Positions 1 to 9,800 of a stretch of 64,000 nucleotides of DNA are shown piece after piece (position 1 is the stretch's first letter; each line of letters begins with the position of its first letter). The stretch is taken from the NCBI RefSeq assembly GCF_013112485.1, contig NZ_JABFHG010000007.1, positions 124,001 through 188,000 on the forward strand. Reading direction: 5' to 3'. The translations under genes were made by a program, and so were the position numbers. This DNA is from Roseicella sp. DB1501 (GTDB lineage Bacteria; Pseudomonadota; Alphaproteobacteria; Acetobacterales; Acetobacteraceae). The notes under the pieces were generated by a model. The model searched no databases. It saw only the letters and a program-made list of their open reading frames with translations, and was not told the DNA's origin.

Positions 1-137
1 TGATCTTCGTCGCCTGAGCCGGCGCGGCTGGCCCAAGGGCTGGCCGCCGCCTTGCGTCCCGAACACTGTCGTTCGCGGGGTTGAGCCGTGCCTTCAGCGC
101 GCTTCTGGCCTAGTTGCGTCTATCAGAACCGTCGCTG

Positions 138-230
138 CCCGTTGCCCTGCCGCGGCAGGCTGTGGCGTGCTCAGGGCATGAGGCGAATCACGCCCCCCCG
201 CAAAGCCGCGAAGCGGTTTTGCGGGGAATC
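138..230 (+). repeat. Dispersed two-hairpin element, family A copy 1
   Basis: This stretch is homologous to 4208-4310 and, on the other strand, to 38415-38520. It starts with CGTTGCCCTGCCGCGG, has a shortened first palindrome (CCTGCCGCGGCAGG), about 35 variable bases, then a long hairpin at 196-226. The arms of that hairpin are CCCCGCAAA and TTTGCGGGG around an inner CCGC/GCGG stem. The hairpin ends 4 nt from the TAG stop (231-233) of the reverse-strand Bug gene. A role as terminator or REP-like element is inferred; I did not see a T-run. Confidence 0.7.
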
Positions 231-1236
231 CTAATCGACATAGGCCTCGGCGGCCCGGACCACCTCGCCCCAGGCCAACCGCTCGCGCCGGCCGAACGCC
301 GCCAGTTCCTCACGGCGTCGAGGGCTGCGGCACCGCCCCCTGCTGCCGCACCACCTCGATGAAGGCCGGCGCCCGCATCGCCTCCCGCACCGCCTCGTTC
401 AGCCGGTCGAGGACCGGCCGCGGCGTCCGCGCCGGGGCATAGATCGCCTTCCACAGGCCCGAGGTAAGATCGATCCCGAAGCCGGTGACCGGCGGCGCGC
501 CGGGCAGGATGGCAAGCGGCCCTTCGGCGACCACTGCGACCGCGCGCGTCCGGCCGTCCCGCGTCAGGCTCTCCGCCCCGCCGGCCGGCAACGCCATGCA
601 ATCCACCTGCCCGGCCATGATCGCCTGCATCGCCGGCGACTGGCTGGTGAAGGGGACGTGCAGCATCTCCACCCCCTTGGCGCGCAGGATGCGCTCCATC
701 GCCAGGTGCGAGGTGCTGGCAACGCCCCAGGAGGCGAAGGTGAGCTGACCGGGCGCCCTCTCCCCGGCGGCGAGCAGCGCCGGGAAGTCGCGCAGGCCAG
801 GCTGCGAGGGCCCGACCACGACGGCGAAGGGGAAATGCGCGACCAGGCTGATCGGCGCGAAGTCGCGCTCCGGATCATAGTGCAGCGCGCGGTAGGAGCT
901 CGGGTTGATCGCCTGGGTGTCGACGATCCCCATCCAGAGCGTGCTGCCATCCGGCGCCGCCCGCGCCGCCGCGGCAGCGCCGACGCCCCCTCCGGCCCCG
1001 GGGCGGTTCTCCACCACCACCGGCTGGCCGAGCACCGGGCTGAGCGCCTGCGCCATGGCGCGGCTGACGATGTCGTTCAGCCCGCCCGGCGCGAAGCCCG
1101 AGAGGATGCGGACGGGCCGGTCGACCATGGCGGCCCGGGCAGGGCTGCCGATCGCGGCGGCGATGAGGACGGGGGCAACCAGCGGCAGGCCGAGGCCGGC
1201 GCCGAGCAGGGCACGGCGGGGGGTGGGAGGGGACAT
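231..1236 (-). pseudogene. Tripartite tricarboxylate (Bug/TctC) substrate-binding protein, frameshifted near the C-terminus
   Basis: Periplasmic solute-binding protein of the Bug/TctC family. The signal sequence is followed by the family N-terminus (PVRILSGFAPGG) and the PVVVENRPGAGG motif. The uninterrupted frame (310-1236, 308 aa) ends abruptly after QPSTP at a TGA. Removing one base at about position 312 restores a typical Bug tail (TPEELAAFGRRERLAWGEVV, then RAAEAYVD) ending in TAG at 231, about 334 aa in all, the usual family length. The start ATG at 1236 follows a GGAGAC ribosome site. No TctA/TctB genes are nearby, so the membrane partners are unknown. The shift may be a real recent mutation or a base-call error; the protein may still fold without its last 25 residues. 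Confidence 0.85.
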
Positions 1237-1310
1237 GGGGTCTCCAGCATCAGGGCCGAGACCGGCATTTCCATTTCCCCACGCCCGGCAGGGTGCCGCG
1301 CCACCCCTCC

Positions 1311-1330
1311 CCGATCAAGGGCCTGATCGG
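1311..1330 (-). terminator. Hairpin downstream of ndk
   Basis: A perfect 7-bp inverted repeat, CCGATCA and TGATCGG with a 6-nt loop, lies 25 nt after the ndk stop. No T-run follows it, so function as a terminator is only suggested by its position. Confidence 0.35.
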
Positions 1331-1354
1331 AAGGCGATGGCGCGGCGGCGCGGC

Positions 1355-1777
1355 TCAGCCGACGATCTCGATGCCCGAGAAGAAGAAGGCCACCTCGGTC
1401 GCGGCATTCTCGGCGCTGTCGGAGCCGTGCACGCTGTTCGCCTCGATGCTCTCGGCGAATTCCTTGCGGATGGTCCCCGGCGCGGCATTGGCCGGGTTGG
1501 TCGCGCCCATAATCTCGCGGTTCTTCGCGACGGCGTTCTCGCCCTCCAGCACCTGCACCACCACCGGGCCGGAGGTCATGAAGGCGACCAGGTCCTTGTA
1601 GAAGGGCCGCTCCTTGTGGACGGCGTAGAAGGCGCCGGCCTGGGCCTCGGACAGGTGCAGCCGCTTCTGGGCGACGATGCGCAGGCCCGCCTCCTCGAAC
1701 TTGGCGTTGATCTTGCCGGTCAGGTTCCGGCGCGTCGCGTCCGGCTTCAGGATGGAGAGGGTGCGCTCGACGGTCAT
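1355..1777 (-). CDS. ndk: Nucleoside diphosphate kinase
   Basis: Cytoplasmic enzyme (140 aa) that moves the gamma-phosphate of ATP onto other nucleoside diphosphates through a phospho-histidine. It opens with the family N-terminus [11 protein letters not shown] and carries the active-site NSVHGSDS block with the catalytic His at about residue 117. Length is typical of the bacterial enzyme. The frame is open for another 40 codons upstream, but the ATG at 1777 has an AAGGA ribosome site (GAAGGAACATCCC before the ATG) and matches the family start. It is divergent from the small gene at 1878, with about 100 bp between them for promoters. Confidence 0.97.
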   Translation of the reverse strand: MTVERTLSILKPDATRRNLTGKINAKFEEAGLRIVAQKRLHLSEAQAGAFYAVHKERPFYKDLVAFMTSGPVVVQVLEGENAVAKNREIMGATNPANAAPGTIRKEFAESIEANSVHGSDSAENAATEVAFFFSGIEIVG

Positions 1778-1877
1778 GGGATGTTCCTTCGGGGTTCCGG
1801 GGAGTCGGGCCGCCGGATAGGCGGGGTTCCCGATGGATGCAAGCCCAACCCGACGCGGCCCGGCGCGTTGAGGCGGC

Positions 1878-2060
1878 ATGAGCGACGACCGGCGCACCCA
1901 GGACCCGAAGCCCCGCCAGGGCTATATTCCCCGCCCGCCAAGCCAGGCCGATCTCGACCTGGTCAGCGGCCAGCAGGGCATGATCGAGGATGAGTGGAGC
2001 GGCGAGCCGCCGAAGCCGGCCGCCCAGCCGGTGACGAAGACCGAGCCGCCGCCCGGCTGA
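1878..2060 (+). CDS. Small hydrophilic hypothetical protein (60 aa)
   Basis: I do not recognise the family. The product is proline-rich and charged, without membrane segment or signal peptide: [20 protein letters not shown], then an acidic stretch with [10 protein letters not shown] and a Pro-rich tail ending TEPPPG. A TTGAGGCGGC ribosome-like sequence precedes the ATG. It is divergent from ndk. Small disordered proteins of this type are common beside housekeeping genes in Alphaproteobacteria. No role can be assigned from sequence, and it may be a chance frame, although start, ribosome site and intergenic position favour a real gene. Confidence 0.55.
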   Translation: MSDDRRTQDPKPRQGYIPRPPSQADLDLVSGQQGMIEDEWSGEPPKPAAQPVTKTEPPPG

Positions 2061-2303
2061 CCGGCCCCTCGCGGCCTGGCCATCGGTGGCCATAGCGGCG
2101 TCACGAGCCCTGGTGCGACAACGCAAAACGCGGCGCATGATCCGCCAGTGGCTGGGATCATCATGGGCTGCGTGGTAAGCGGCTGACCCTCCGCTGCGGA
2201 ACCGGGCCAGGGCCATTCGCGTGCCGCCGCCGAGCGAGAGGCCAGCATCGCCGGTTGGAATGCTGCTCACCTTCCGCCGCGATCCGCTGTAGAAGCGCCG
2301 GCC

Positions 2304-4169
2304 ATGACCATCCTCGCCATCCGTGACCTCACGCTCCGCATCGCCGGCCGTGCCCTGCTGGAGGGCGCCGATCTCGGCGTGGATCCCGGCCGCAAGATCG
2401 GGCTCGTCGGACGGAACGGCGCCGGCAAGTCCACCCTGCTGCGCGCCATCATCGGCGAGATCCAGCCCGATGGCGGCGAGATCCGCCTCGCCGCCCGCGC
2501 CCGGCTCGGCCATGTGGCGCAGGAGGCGCCGGGCGGCCCGGCCAACCTGCTGGAGACGGTGCTGGCCGCCGATGCCGAACGGGCGGCGCTGCTGGCCGAG
2601 GCCGAGGGTCAACCAGAGCCGCACCGGCTGGGCGAGATCCACGAGCGGCTGATCGCCATCGGCGCCGAGAGCGCTCCGGCCCGCGCCGCTACCATCCTCG
2701 CCGGGCTCGGCTTCGACGCCGCGGCGCAGGCGCGGCCGATCGCCGAGTTCTCCGGCGGCTGGCGCATGCGCGTGGCGCTCGCCCGCGCCCTCTTCCTCGA
2801 GCCTGACCTGCTGCTGCTGGACGAGCCGACCAACCATCTCGACCTTGAGGCGACGCTCTGGCTGGAGGGCTGGCTGCAGCGCTTCCCCGGCGCGGCGATC
2901 GTCGTCAGCCACGACCGCGGGCTGCTCGACCGCTGCGTCGACGCCATCGCGCATCTCGATCGCGGCCGGATCACCTTCTATCCGGGCGGCTTCGAGAATT
3001 TCGTCCGCGTCCGCGCCGAGCGGCAGGCGCAGCAACTAGCGCAGAACGAGAAGCTCATCGCCGAGCGGGCCCGCATCCAGACCTTCGTCGACCGCTTCCG
3101 CGCCAAGGCCACAAAGGCGCGGCAGGCGCAGTCCCGCCTGAAGGCGCTGGAGCGCATGCCGGCGATCGAGGCGGTGGTCGAGGATACGGTGACGCGCTTC
3201 GCCTTCCCCGAGCCGACCGCCCTGCCGCCGCCAGTGCTCTCCATCAGCCGCGGCAGCGCCGGCTATGATGGGCGCATCGTGCTGCAGGGGCTGAACCTGC
3301 GGCTCGACCAGGAGGACCGCATCGCCCTGCTCGGCGCCAATGGCAACGGCAAGTCCACCCTGGCGAAGCTGCTGGCCGGGCGGCTCGACCTCATGGCCGG
3401 GGAGATGCACCGGGCGCCGAAGCTCCGCGTCGGCTATTTCGCGCAGCACCAGTCGGAGGAGCTGGATCCGCGCGGCACGCCGCTCTCCCACATGCAGGCG
3501 GCGCTGCCGCGGGCGACGGAGACGCAGTGCCGCAGCCAGCTCGCCCGCTTCGGCCTGGATGCCGACCGCGCCGAGACGCTGATCGGCGCCTGCTCGGGCG
3601 GCGAGAAGGCGCGGCTGCTGCTCGCCCTCTGCACGCGCGAGGCGCCGCACCTGCTCATCCTGGACGAGCCGACCAACCATCTCGACATCGACGCGCGCGA
3701 GGCGCTGGTCAAGGCGCTCGCCGAATATGGCGGCGCCGTCGTGCTCATCACCCACGACCCGCATCTGGTCGAGCTGGCAGCGGACCGGCTCTGGCTGGTC
3801 GCCGACGGCACGGTGCGGAGCTTCGAGGGCGATCTCGACGAGTACCGCGCGCTGCTCGCCGAGCGCGCCCGCGGGCCGGCGAAGCTCGAGGCCGCGCCGA
3901 CGCGGCGCGACGAGCGGCGCGAGCGGGCCGAGGCGCGCACCGCCCTCGCCCCGCTGCGCGAGCGGCTGAAGCGCGTCGAGGCGCAGCTCGGCAAGCTGCA
4001 GGCGGAGGCGGCGACCATCGACGGCGCGCTGAACGACCCGCGGCTTTACGCCAACAACAATGCCGAACTCGTCACCCGCGCCACGGCGCGGCGCGCCGTC
4101 ATCGCGCGCGAGGTCGAGGCGCTGGAGACGGAGTGGCTGGAGCTGCAGGAGAAGCTCGAGCTCGCCTGA
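2304..4169 (+). CDS. ABC-F family ATPase (YheS/Uup-like, ribosome-associated type)
   Basis: Soluble protein (621 aa) with two ATP-binding cassettes and no membrane domain, as in ABC-F factors that act on the ribosome. Cassette 1 has Walker [10 protein letters not shown] (36-44), an SGGW signature and [12 protein letters not shown] (about 170-181). The linker is rich in Arg, Lys and Gln, as expected of the P-site tRNA-interaction motif. Cassette 2 has GANGNGKST (about 345), CSGGEK (about 430) and a second [10 protein letters not shown] charged coiled coil (about 530-615) closes the protein. The YheS-type branch is likely. The gene stands alone and ends 38 nt before a family A hairpin element. 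Confidence 0.93.
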   Translation: MTILAIRDLTLRIAGRALLEGADLGVDPGRKIGLVGRNGAGKSTLLRAIIGEIQPDGGEIRLAARARLGHVAQEAPGGPANLLETVLAADAERAALLAEAEGQPEPHRLGEIHERLIAIGAESAPARAATILAGLGFDAAAQARPIAEFSGGWRMRVALARALFLEPDLLLLDEPTNHLDLEATLWLEGWLQRFPGAAIVVSHDRGLLDRCVDAIAHLDRGRITFYPGGFENFVRVRAERQAQQLAQNEKLIAERARIQTFVDRFRAKATKARQAQSRLKALERMPAIEAVVEDTVTRFAFPEPTALPPPVLSISRGSAGYDGRIVLQGLNLRLDQEDRIALLGANGNGKSTLAKLLAGRLDLMAGEMHRAPKLRVGYFAQHQSEELDPRGTPLSHMQAALPRATETQCRSQLARFGLDADRAETLIGACSGGEKARLLLALCTREAPHLLILDEPTNHLDIDAREALVKALAEYGGAVVLITHDPHLVELAADRLWLVADGTVRSFEGDLDEYRALLAERARGPAKLEAAPTRRDERRERAEARTALAPLRERLKRVEAQLGKLQAEAATIDGALNDPRLYANNNAELVTRATARRAVIAREVEALETEWLELQEKLELA

Positions 4170-4207
4170 GCAAAGCAGAACTTGTAGTGCCTTTCGCGAC
4201 CCGCTGC

Positions 4208-4310
4208 CTGTTGCCCTGCCGCGGCTTCGCCACGATAGGCTGTGACGCCCCTTGGGCCCGGGGGACTCCATGGGGCCCCGCAAAGCCGCGAAGCGGTTTG
4301 TGGGGCGTTC
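4208..4310 (+). repeat. Dispersed two-hairpin element, family A copy 2
   Basis: Homologous to 138-230 and to the reverse strand of 38415-38520. It carries TGTTGCCCTGCCGCGG with the CTTCG loop of hairpin 1, then a hairpin at 4276-4305 with arms CCCCGCAAA and TTTGTGGGG. The hairpin lies 5 nt from the TAG stop (4311-4313) of the DUF1203 gene, the same spacing as in the other copies. It sits in the tail-to-tail gap between the ABC-F gene and the DUF1203 gene. Confidence 0.75.
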
Positions 4311-4784
4311 CTACAGGCGCTCCACGGCCGTCAGCAGGCAGCCCGGCCGGGCGGTGTGGATGTTGATCCAGCGCGCCCGCGCATCCGCCAGCGCGCGTTC
4401 GAGCGCCGGCGCGACCGAGGCGCCCTCACTCACCGCCCCCAGCGCGTAGAGGCACAGCCCCGCCGCATCATAGGCGCGGACCGAGACGAGGCCATTGGCC
4501 AGCACGATCGGCGCGATCTCGTCGCGCGCGGTGAAGCGGGTGCAATCGCGCGCATGCAGGAAGATCGGGCTCGGCGTCCAATAGACGCCCTGCGGGTTCG
4601 GCAGGTGGTAGCTGCCGAGCAGCATCGCCTCGCCCGCCTCGCCCAATTGCAGGCAATGCCGGCAGGGGAAGCCGGGCCCGTCGACGAGGCGGCGATGCAG
4701 CGCCAGGCCGCGGTCGTCATGGCCGGTGGCGCGCCAGCGTGTCGCGGTCTCGGTCGGGATGGGGAGGCAACGGAAACCGGGCAT
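4311..4784 (-). CDS. DUF1203 domain-containing protein
   Basis: Small cytoplasmic protein (157 aa) that matches the DUF1203 pattern. It has GFRCLPIPTE at the N-terminus, a CRHCL block at about 41-45, a LLGSYH strand, and a PSPIFLHARDCTRF segment in the middle. The biochemical role of the family is unknown. The frame continues 60 codons upstream, but the ATG at 4784 has a GAAGGAGC ribosome site 8-9 nt before it and gives the family start. It is divergent from the secreted protein at 5082. The paired cysteines in CRHC could bind a metal, but this is a guess. Confidence 0.8.
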   Translation of the reverse strand: MPGFRCLPIPTETATRWRATGHDDRGLALHRRLVDGPGFPCRHCLQLGEAGEAMLLGSYHLPNPQGVYWTPSPIFLHARDCTRFTARDEIAPIVLANGLVSVRAYDAAGLCLYALGAVSEGASVAPALERALADARARWINIHTARPGCLLTAVERL

Positions 4785-5081
4785 GGCGGGGTGCTCCTTC
4801 GGTGCGGCATTCCCGCTCGGCCGGGCCGATGCCGCCATCCGCCGGTTGCGTCGCTGCGTACGGGTGGTCGCAACGTCTCCCTGGTGGCTCCCACAGGCGC
4901 GATCCGGTGTCGGAACCAAACGCCCATTGCTTCCTCTGCATGCAGCGCACGCCTGCCATGTCATCAGCCTGGCAAATCATCGGCATCCACGATCAGCATT
5001 GGGATGATGGGGGAATAAGGCGCATCTCAACTGGCGAAAGGGCGGCACGAACGCCCTGACACACCAAAGGACGTTTTCATT

Positions 5082-5420
5082 ATGTTTCGCACCATGCTTC
5101 TCGCTTCCTCCCTCGCGCTGGGCCTGACGGGCGCCGCGCTGGCCCAGGGCGGACCGCGGATGGTTGGTGGCGGCCCGGATGCCCAGGTGGTCTACGACGC
5201 GCCGGTGGACAACGTGGTCGGCGGCGGCACCGCCACCATCGTCGGCGGCGCCAATGACCAGCGCCTCGTCTATGGCGGTGGCCTGACCACGATCGCGCCG
5301 AACGGCATGGTCGCCGAGATCGTCGGCGAGGCCGGCAACCGGCACGTGATCTACCATCCGGCCGCCCAGGCCAATAACGCCGGCCTCTATGCCAGCAGCG
5401 TGCGCGGTCAGCGCGGCTGA
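5082..5420 (+). CDS. Small secreted protein with three imperfect repeats
   Basis: Exported 112-aa protein of unknown function. Residues 1-21 are a classical signal peptide (MFRTMLLASSLALGLTGAAL) with a likely cut at ALA-Q. The mature part is Gly/Val-rich and shows three copies of a roughly 26-residue unit, each with a VY or IY (PDAQVVY at 32, NDQRLVY at 58, GNRHVIY at 85) followed by a VVGGG/IVGG-like segment. Such short hydrophobic/glycine alternation suggests a beta-rich surface or periplasmic protein. The ribosome site is AAAGGAC, and a strong hairpin follows at 5487. Confidence 0.75.
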   Translation: MFRTMLLASSLALGLTGAALAQGGPRMVGGGPDAQVVYDAPVDNVVGGGTATIVGGANDQRLVYGGGLTTIAPNGMVAEIVGEAGNRHVIYHPAAQANNAGLYASSVRGQRG

Positions 5421-5486
5421 GGGCCCGGTCGCGTCGGAGCCGGCGCGATCCTGACCAGGACCTGCCCCAAGGATCCTCATCGGAGC

Positions 5487-5513
5487 AGCCCCTGCCGCGT
5501 CGCGGCAGGGGCT
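5487..5513 (+). terminator. Strong hairpin after the secreted protein gene
   Basis: A perfect 12-bp inverted repeat (AGCCCCTGCCGC and GCGGCAGGGGCT with a 3-nt loop) lies 66 nt after the stop codon. The T-run is absent, as is usual in such GC-rich genomes, so termination is inferred from stem strength. Confidence 0.6.
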
Positions 5514-5648
5514 GGTGCCGTTCCGGCTCCACAAGCCAGCGGGCAGGTCACATTCCTCCATCCGGTTGGGGGGAATGTGCCCTAAAGCGTGATCGCTTGA
5601 GGTGGACTCACCGAAAAGCGTGCGTCACGCGATCAAACAACGGCCTGG

Positions 5649-5684
5649 ACCACGATCCGCGACCCTGTGTGAGCGGATCATGGT
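5649..5684. repeat. Imperfect inverted repeat
   Basis: ACCACGATCCGC and GCGGATCATGGT pair at 11 of 12 positions around a 12-nt loop. It could be the terminator of the reverse-strand Bug gene ending at 5746 or a dispersed palindrome. Confidence 0.4.
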
Positions 5685-5745
5685 CTAGCGCGATCCGTGT
5701 CGGTGGATTGCCTCCCGATACGGTCACGCACCGGGCCTGGAAGCC

Positions 5746-6714
5746 TCAGTTCAGTTTCAGCCCCAGCTTCTCGATCATCGCCCGGTCCTCGGCGACCTGC
5801 TGGCGGACGAAGGCGGCGTATTCCTCAGGGCCCTTGTACATCACCGGCATGTCGAAGCGCTCCAGCACCGCCAGATGCGCCGGATCCTCCAGCGCCGGGC
5901 GGAAGACATCGTGCACCGCCCGCACCAGACCGGGATCCATGTTTTTCGGCCCGGCGATGCCGTAGGGCGAGGCGCTGACGATGTCGATGCCGACCTCGCG
6001 CAGGGTCGGCGTCTCCGGGAAGCGCTTCGCCCGCTGGTCGCCCCAGGTGACCAGCAGCCGCGCCCGGCCGTCCTCGACCAGTTGCGCCCAGCCGCTGCTG
6101 TCGGCCAGCGCGTCGATCTGGCCGCCGAGCAGGGCATTCATGTTCTCGGCAAAGCCGCGGAAGGGGACATGCGTCCAGTCGATCCCCCGCTCGGCGGCGA
6201 TGCGCTCCATCGTCAGGTGCAGCGAGGTGCCGATGCCGGGCGAGCCGTAATTCAGCTTGCCGGGATTGGCCTTCGCGTAGTCGAGGAATTCCGGGAAGGT
6301 CTTCCAGGGGGCGTCGGTGCGGACGACGACGCCGAAGAGATAGCCGCAGAGATGGATGATGTAGGTGAAGTCGTTCACCGGATCGTACATCGGCCGGGTC
6401 GACATCAGCGGCGTGCGCCAGACCGTGACCGGCATCTGGCCGAGCGTGTAGCCGTCCGGCTTCTCGTTCAGCATCGCCTGCGCGCCGAGGATGCCGCCAG
6501 CGCCCGACTTGTTCTCGACCACCACCGGCTGGCCGATGCGGCGGGAGGCGGCGTCGCAGAGGGCGCGCATCTGTACGTCGGTCGTGCCGCCCGGTGCCCA
6601 GGGCACGAACATCCGCAGCGGGCGGCTCGGGAAGGCAGGTTGGCCGAGGGCGGGCGCGGTAAGGGCGGCGGCGCCGAGCGCCAGCGTGGCGCGACGGCCG
6701 AAGAGGGGAAGCAT
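5746..6714 (-). CDS. Tripartite tricarboxylate (Bug/TctC) substrate-binding protein
   Basis: Periplasmic binding protein (322 aa) of the Bug family, which captures carboxylates or related small acids for TctAB-type carriers. It has a signal peptide ending near ALGQ, the N-terminal PLRMFVPWAPGGTTD motif and QPVVVENKSGAGG, a YGSPGIGTSLHL segment lining the ligand pocket, and an intact C-terminus (EEYAAFVRQQVAED...). The GGGAGACGACAGCC sequence before the ATG is the ribosome site. No membrane components are adjacent, so the ligand and the partner carrier are unknown. It is an intact comparison for the frameshifted copy at 231-1236. Confidence 0.92.
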   Translation of the reverse strand: MLPLFGRRATLALGAAALTAPALGQPAFPSRPLRMFVPWAPGGTTDVQMRALCDAASRRIGQPVVVENKSGAGGILGAQAMLNEKPDGYTLGQMPVTVWRTPLMSTRPMYDPVNDFTYIIHLCGYLFGVVVRTDAPWKTFPEFLDYAKANPGKLNYGSPGIGTSLHLTMERIAAERGIDWTHVPFRGFAENMNALLGGQIDALADSSGWAQLVEDGRARLLVTWGDQRAKRFPETPTLREVGIDIVSASPYGIAGPKNMDPGLVRAVHDVFRPALEDPAHLAVLERFDMPVMYKGPEEYAAFVRQQVAEDRAMIEKLGLKLN

Positions 6715-6846
6715 GGCTGTCGTCTCCCGGTGGGACGGCGTCGGGACGCGTGGCGCCGCGACGGATTGGCGTTCGGGGCAGAACGCCGGGGGGCTGTAGA
6801 ACAGGCCCCCTCCCGGGGCAATGCCCTGGGCGCGGACGGGCCCCGC

Positions 6847-9800
6847 TCAGGCGGCGGAACGCGCCGCCAGGCCGCCCGCCTGCGCCGGCAGGCGCTGCAA
6901 ATGCACCCCGGCCTGCCGCGCCGCCAGGGCGGCGATATGGTCGTGATGGGTGAAGAGGATCACCTGGGTCCTCGCGCCGAGTTGTGCCAGCAAATCGAGC
7001 GCCGCGGCGGCCCGGGCATCATCGAAATGCACCAGGAGATCGTCGGCGACGAAGGGCAGCGGCGCGGCATGCGCGGCATGGTGCTCGATCCAGGCGACGC
7101 GCAGCGCCAAGTAGAGTTGGTCGCGCGTGCCCTCGCTGAGCGCCTCGACGGCGCAGTCGCTGCCATCGCTGCGCACCGCCCGCAGCAGCACCCGCCCCTT
7201 CTCGTCCTCCTCGGCGGCGAGCCGGGCATAGCGGCCGCCGGTCAGCAGGGCGAAATGCCCGCCGGCCGCCCGCAGCAGCGGCGTCTGCTGCTCGTTGCGG
7301 AAGCGGTCGATGCCGGCCTGCAGCAGGCGCCGCGCCAGGTGCAGCCGGCCGTAGCGCTCGGCGGCGCCGCGGGCCTCGGCAAGGGCCTGCTCAGCGGCCT
7401 GGGCATGCGCCGCGGCGTCGCGGCCGCGCTGCATCCCGGCCAGCCGCTCCTCCACCGTCGCCTGCTCGCCGCCGAGCCGGCGCAGCCCCTCGGCGAGCGC
7501 CACCTGCTCACCCTCGATGGCGGCGAGCCGCGCCTGGGCGGCATCGGCATCGAGGCTCGCCGCCTCGGCCCGCAACTCTGCCTCGGCGAGGCCATCCCCC
7601 TGCTCGGCCAGGAGCCGTTCGAGCGCAGCGAGTTCGGCCTCCAGCCCGTCGCGGCGCCGCGCCTCGCCGATCGCGGCCTCCAGCGCGGCCTCGTCGGCGA
7701 GGCCGGCCGCCGCCTGCAAGGCCGCGATCTCGGCGCCGGCTGCCGCGCCGCGCCGCTCGGCCGCTGCCGCCGCCGCGGCATGGGCGGCGGTCTCCGCGTC
7801 GAGCCGCGCCGCCTCCTCCGCCGTCTTCCGCGCGGCCTCCAGGCGCCGGGACAGGCCCTGCGCCAGCACCGCGGGCGTCGCCTCTGCCGCGGCCTCCGGC
7901 AGGCGCGCCAGCACCGCGCGCAGCCCCGTCTCGAAGCCGGCGATGACCTCCTCCAGCGCGGCGATGCGCTGCTCGGCCGCGCGCCAGGCCTGCGCCGCCT
8001 CGGCGATGCGCGCCCAGGCGGCGAGCGCCGCCTCGACCCTGTCGGTCTCCGCCATGGGCGGCAGGCCGAGCGAGGCCAGCGCCTCGGCCCAGCCCGCTTC
8101 CAGCGCCGCCACGGCGCGCGCCGCCTCCGCCGCCGCCTCGCGCCGGCCGGGCAGCCGCGCCTCCTCCGCGGCCAGGGCCTCGGCGCGGGCGCGATGCGCC
8201 AGCAGCGCCGCTTCCGCCTCGCGGCAGGCCTCGTCCGCCGCCGCCAGCAGCGGGGCGAGCGCCGCGCCCTCCGGCGCCGGGGCGAAAAGACTGGCCAGGG
8301 CGCCCCGGGCGGCCTCGCGCCGGGCGGCGAGCTCGGCACAGGCCTGCCGCGCCTCGCGCTCGGTGGCGGCGCGGGCCAGCACCCCCTCGCGCGCCCGCCG
8401 CCATTCCGTCATCGCCTCCGGCGCGGCGGGGCGCAGGCCGGCAGCGGCCCAGAGCGCCTCCCAGCCGGCCCGGGCCTCGGCGAGCCCGGCCTCGGCCGCC
8501 TGCCGCGCCGCCGCCGCCGCATCCCGCCGGCGCTGCGCCTGCACCAGCCGCGCCTGCCGCAGCGCGTAGTCGGCGACCCGCTGCGCCTCCTCCGCCCGCC
8601 GGTCGGCGAGACGGTCGGCGGCATCGCCCAGGGCCTCGAATTCCGCCGTCGCGGCCGGCCCGGCCGCCACACCGTCTTCCAGCCCGCGCCGCAGCCGCCG
8701 CCAGGCGGCATCGCGCGCCGTCCGCGCCGCCGCCACCGCCTCGCGCGTCGGCACCGCGCCATCGGCGGCAAGGCTGGCGGCGAGCGCCGCCTGCTCGGCC
8801 TCGAGCGCCTCGATTTCGGCGGCCAGCCCGGCCTCCTCCTCCCGCGCCCGCTCCCGCCCCTGCTCCGCGGCGGCGAGGCGGCCGGCGGCGGCGGCCTCCT
8901 CGGCCAGCAGTGGCAGCGGGCAGGCGGCGAGCGCCGCGGCATCGCCCTGCCAGAGCGGCAGCGCGGCCAGGGCGGCCCTCGCCTCCTCCGCCGCCCGGTC
9001 CAGGGCGTGCCGGGCGCGCTCCAGCTCGCGGTCCAGCGGGCCCTCGCCGCGCGCCGCCTCGATCGCCCGGCGCAGGGGCCTGGAGGGTGGCGGCGCCGGC
9101 AGGGCGGCGAGCGCGGCGGATGCGGCATCGCGCTGCCGCTCGGCCTCGCGCAGGTCGCGCAGGACATGCGCCTGCCGGGCCTGGCACGTCGCCCGCTCGG
9201 TCAGCAGGGCCTGGGCGCGGCGTCGGTCCGACTCGGGCGGCAGCCGCTCGCGCAGGGATTCGACCGGCTCGGCGGCGCCCAGCTCGCGCGCCGCCGCCTC
9301 GGCCGCGGCGCGGTAGTCGGCGCGTTCCGCCCGCAGCCGGGGCAGCTCGGCCTCGGCCTGCAGCAGCAGCGGGCGCTGCGCCGCCAGGGTGTCGATGCCG
9401 TCCTGCACCGCGAGGACGGCCGGGTCCTCGGCCAGGGCGGCCCGGGCCACGGCGAGGCGCCTCGCCACCTCGGCCTCCCGCGCCGCATCCTGCGCCGCCG
9501 CGCGCCGGGCCTCGGCGGCCTGGCGCAGCCGTTCCTCGGTGCCGGCGGGCAGGCGGGGCGCTGCGGCGACCGCGGCCAGCGCCTCCCGCACCCGGTCGAG
9601 CTCGGCGAGGCGCGGCCGCACCCGGCGGATGCGCTGCAGCCGGCTGGCCTCGGCGACCAGGGCCTGGTTCTCCGCCCTGGCCCGCGCCACTGCCTGCAGG
9701 ATGGCCTCTCGCGCCGCGACCGCCTCCTCCCAGTCGCGCGGGCGGATGGCCGCCTCCTCGGCCTCGCGGCGCGCCTGCTGCCAGGCCTCGAGCGCCGCAG

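Larger units (their letters stand above)
5421..5745. other. 325-bp convergent intergenic region with several hairpins
   Basis: No gene is seen. The stretch holds the 12-bp terminator stem at 5487-5513, an 8-bp inverted repeat CACATTCC/GGAATGTG near 5548-5578, the sequence GTGATCGCTTGAGGTGGAC near 5587, and a 12-bp inverted repeat with one mismatch at 5649-5684. It separates the secreted protein gene (+) from the Bug gene (-) and is unrelated by eye to repeat families A and B. Confidence 0.6.

Noticed and set aside
1-17. Possible 3-prime end of an upstream gene (ATC TTC GTC GCC TGA)
   Set aside because: Only four sense codons are visible, too few to support a call.
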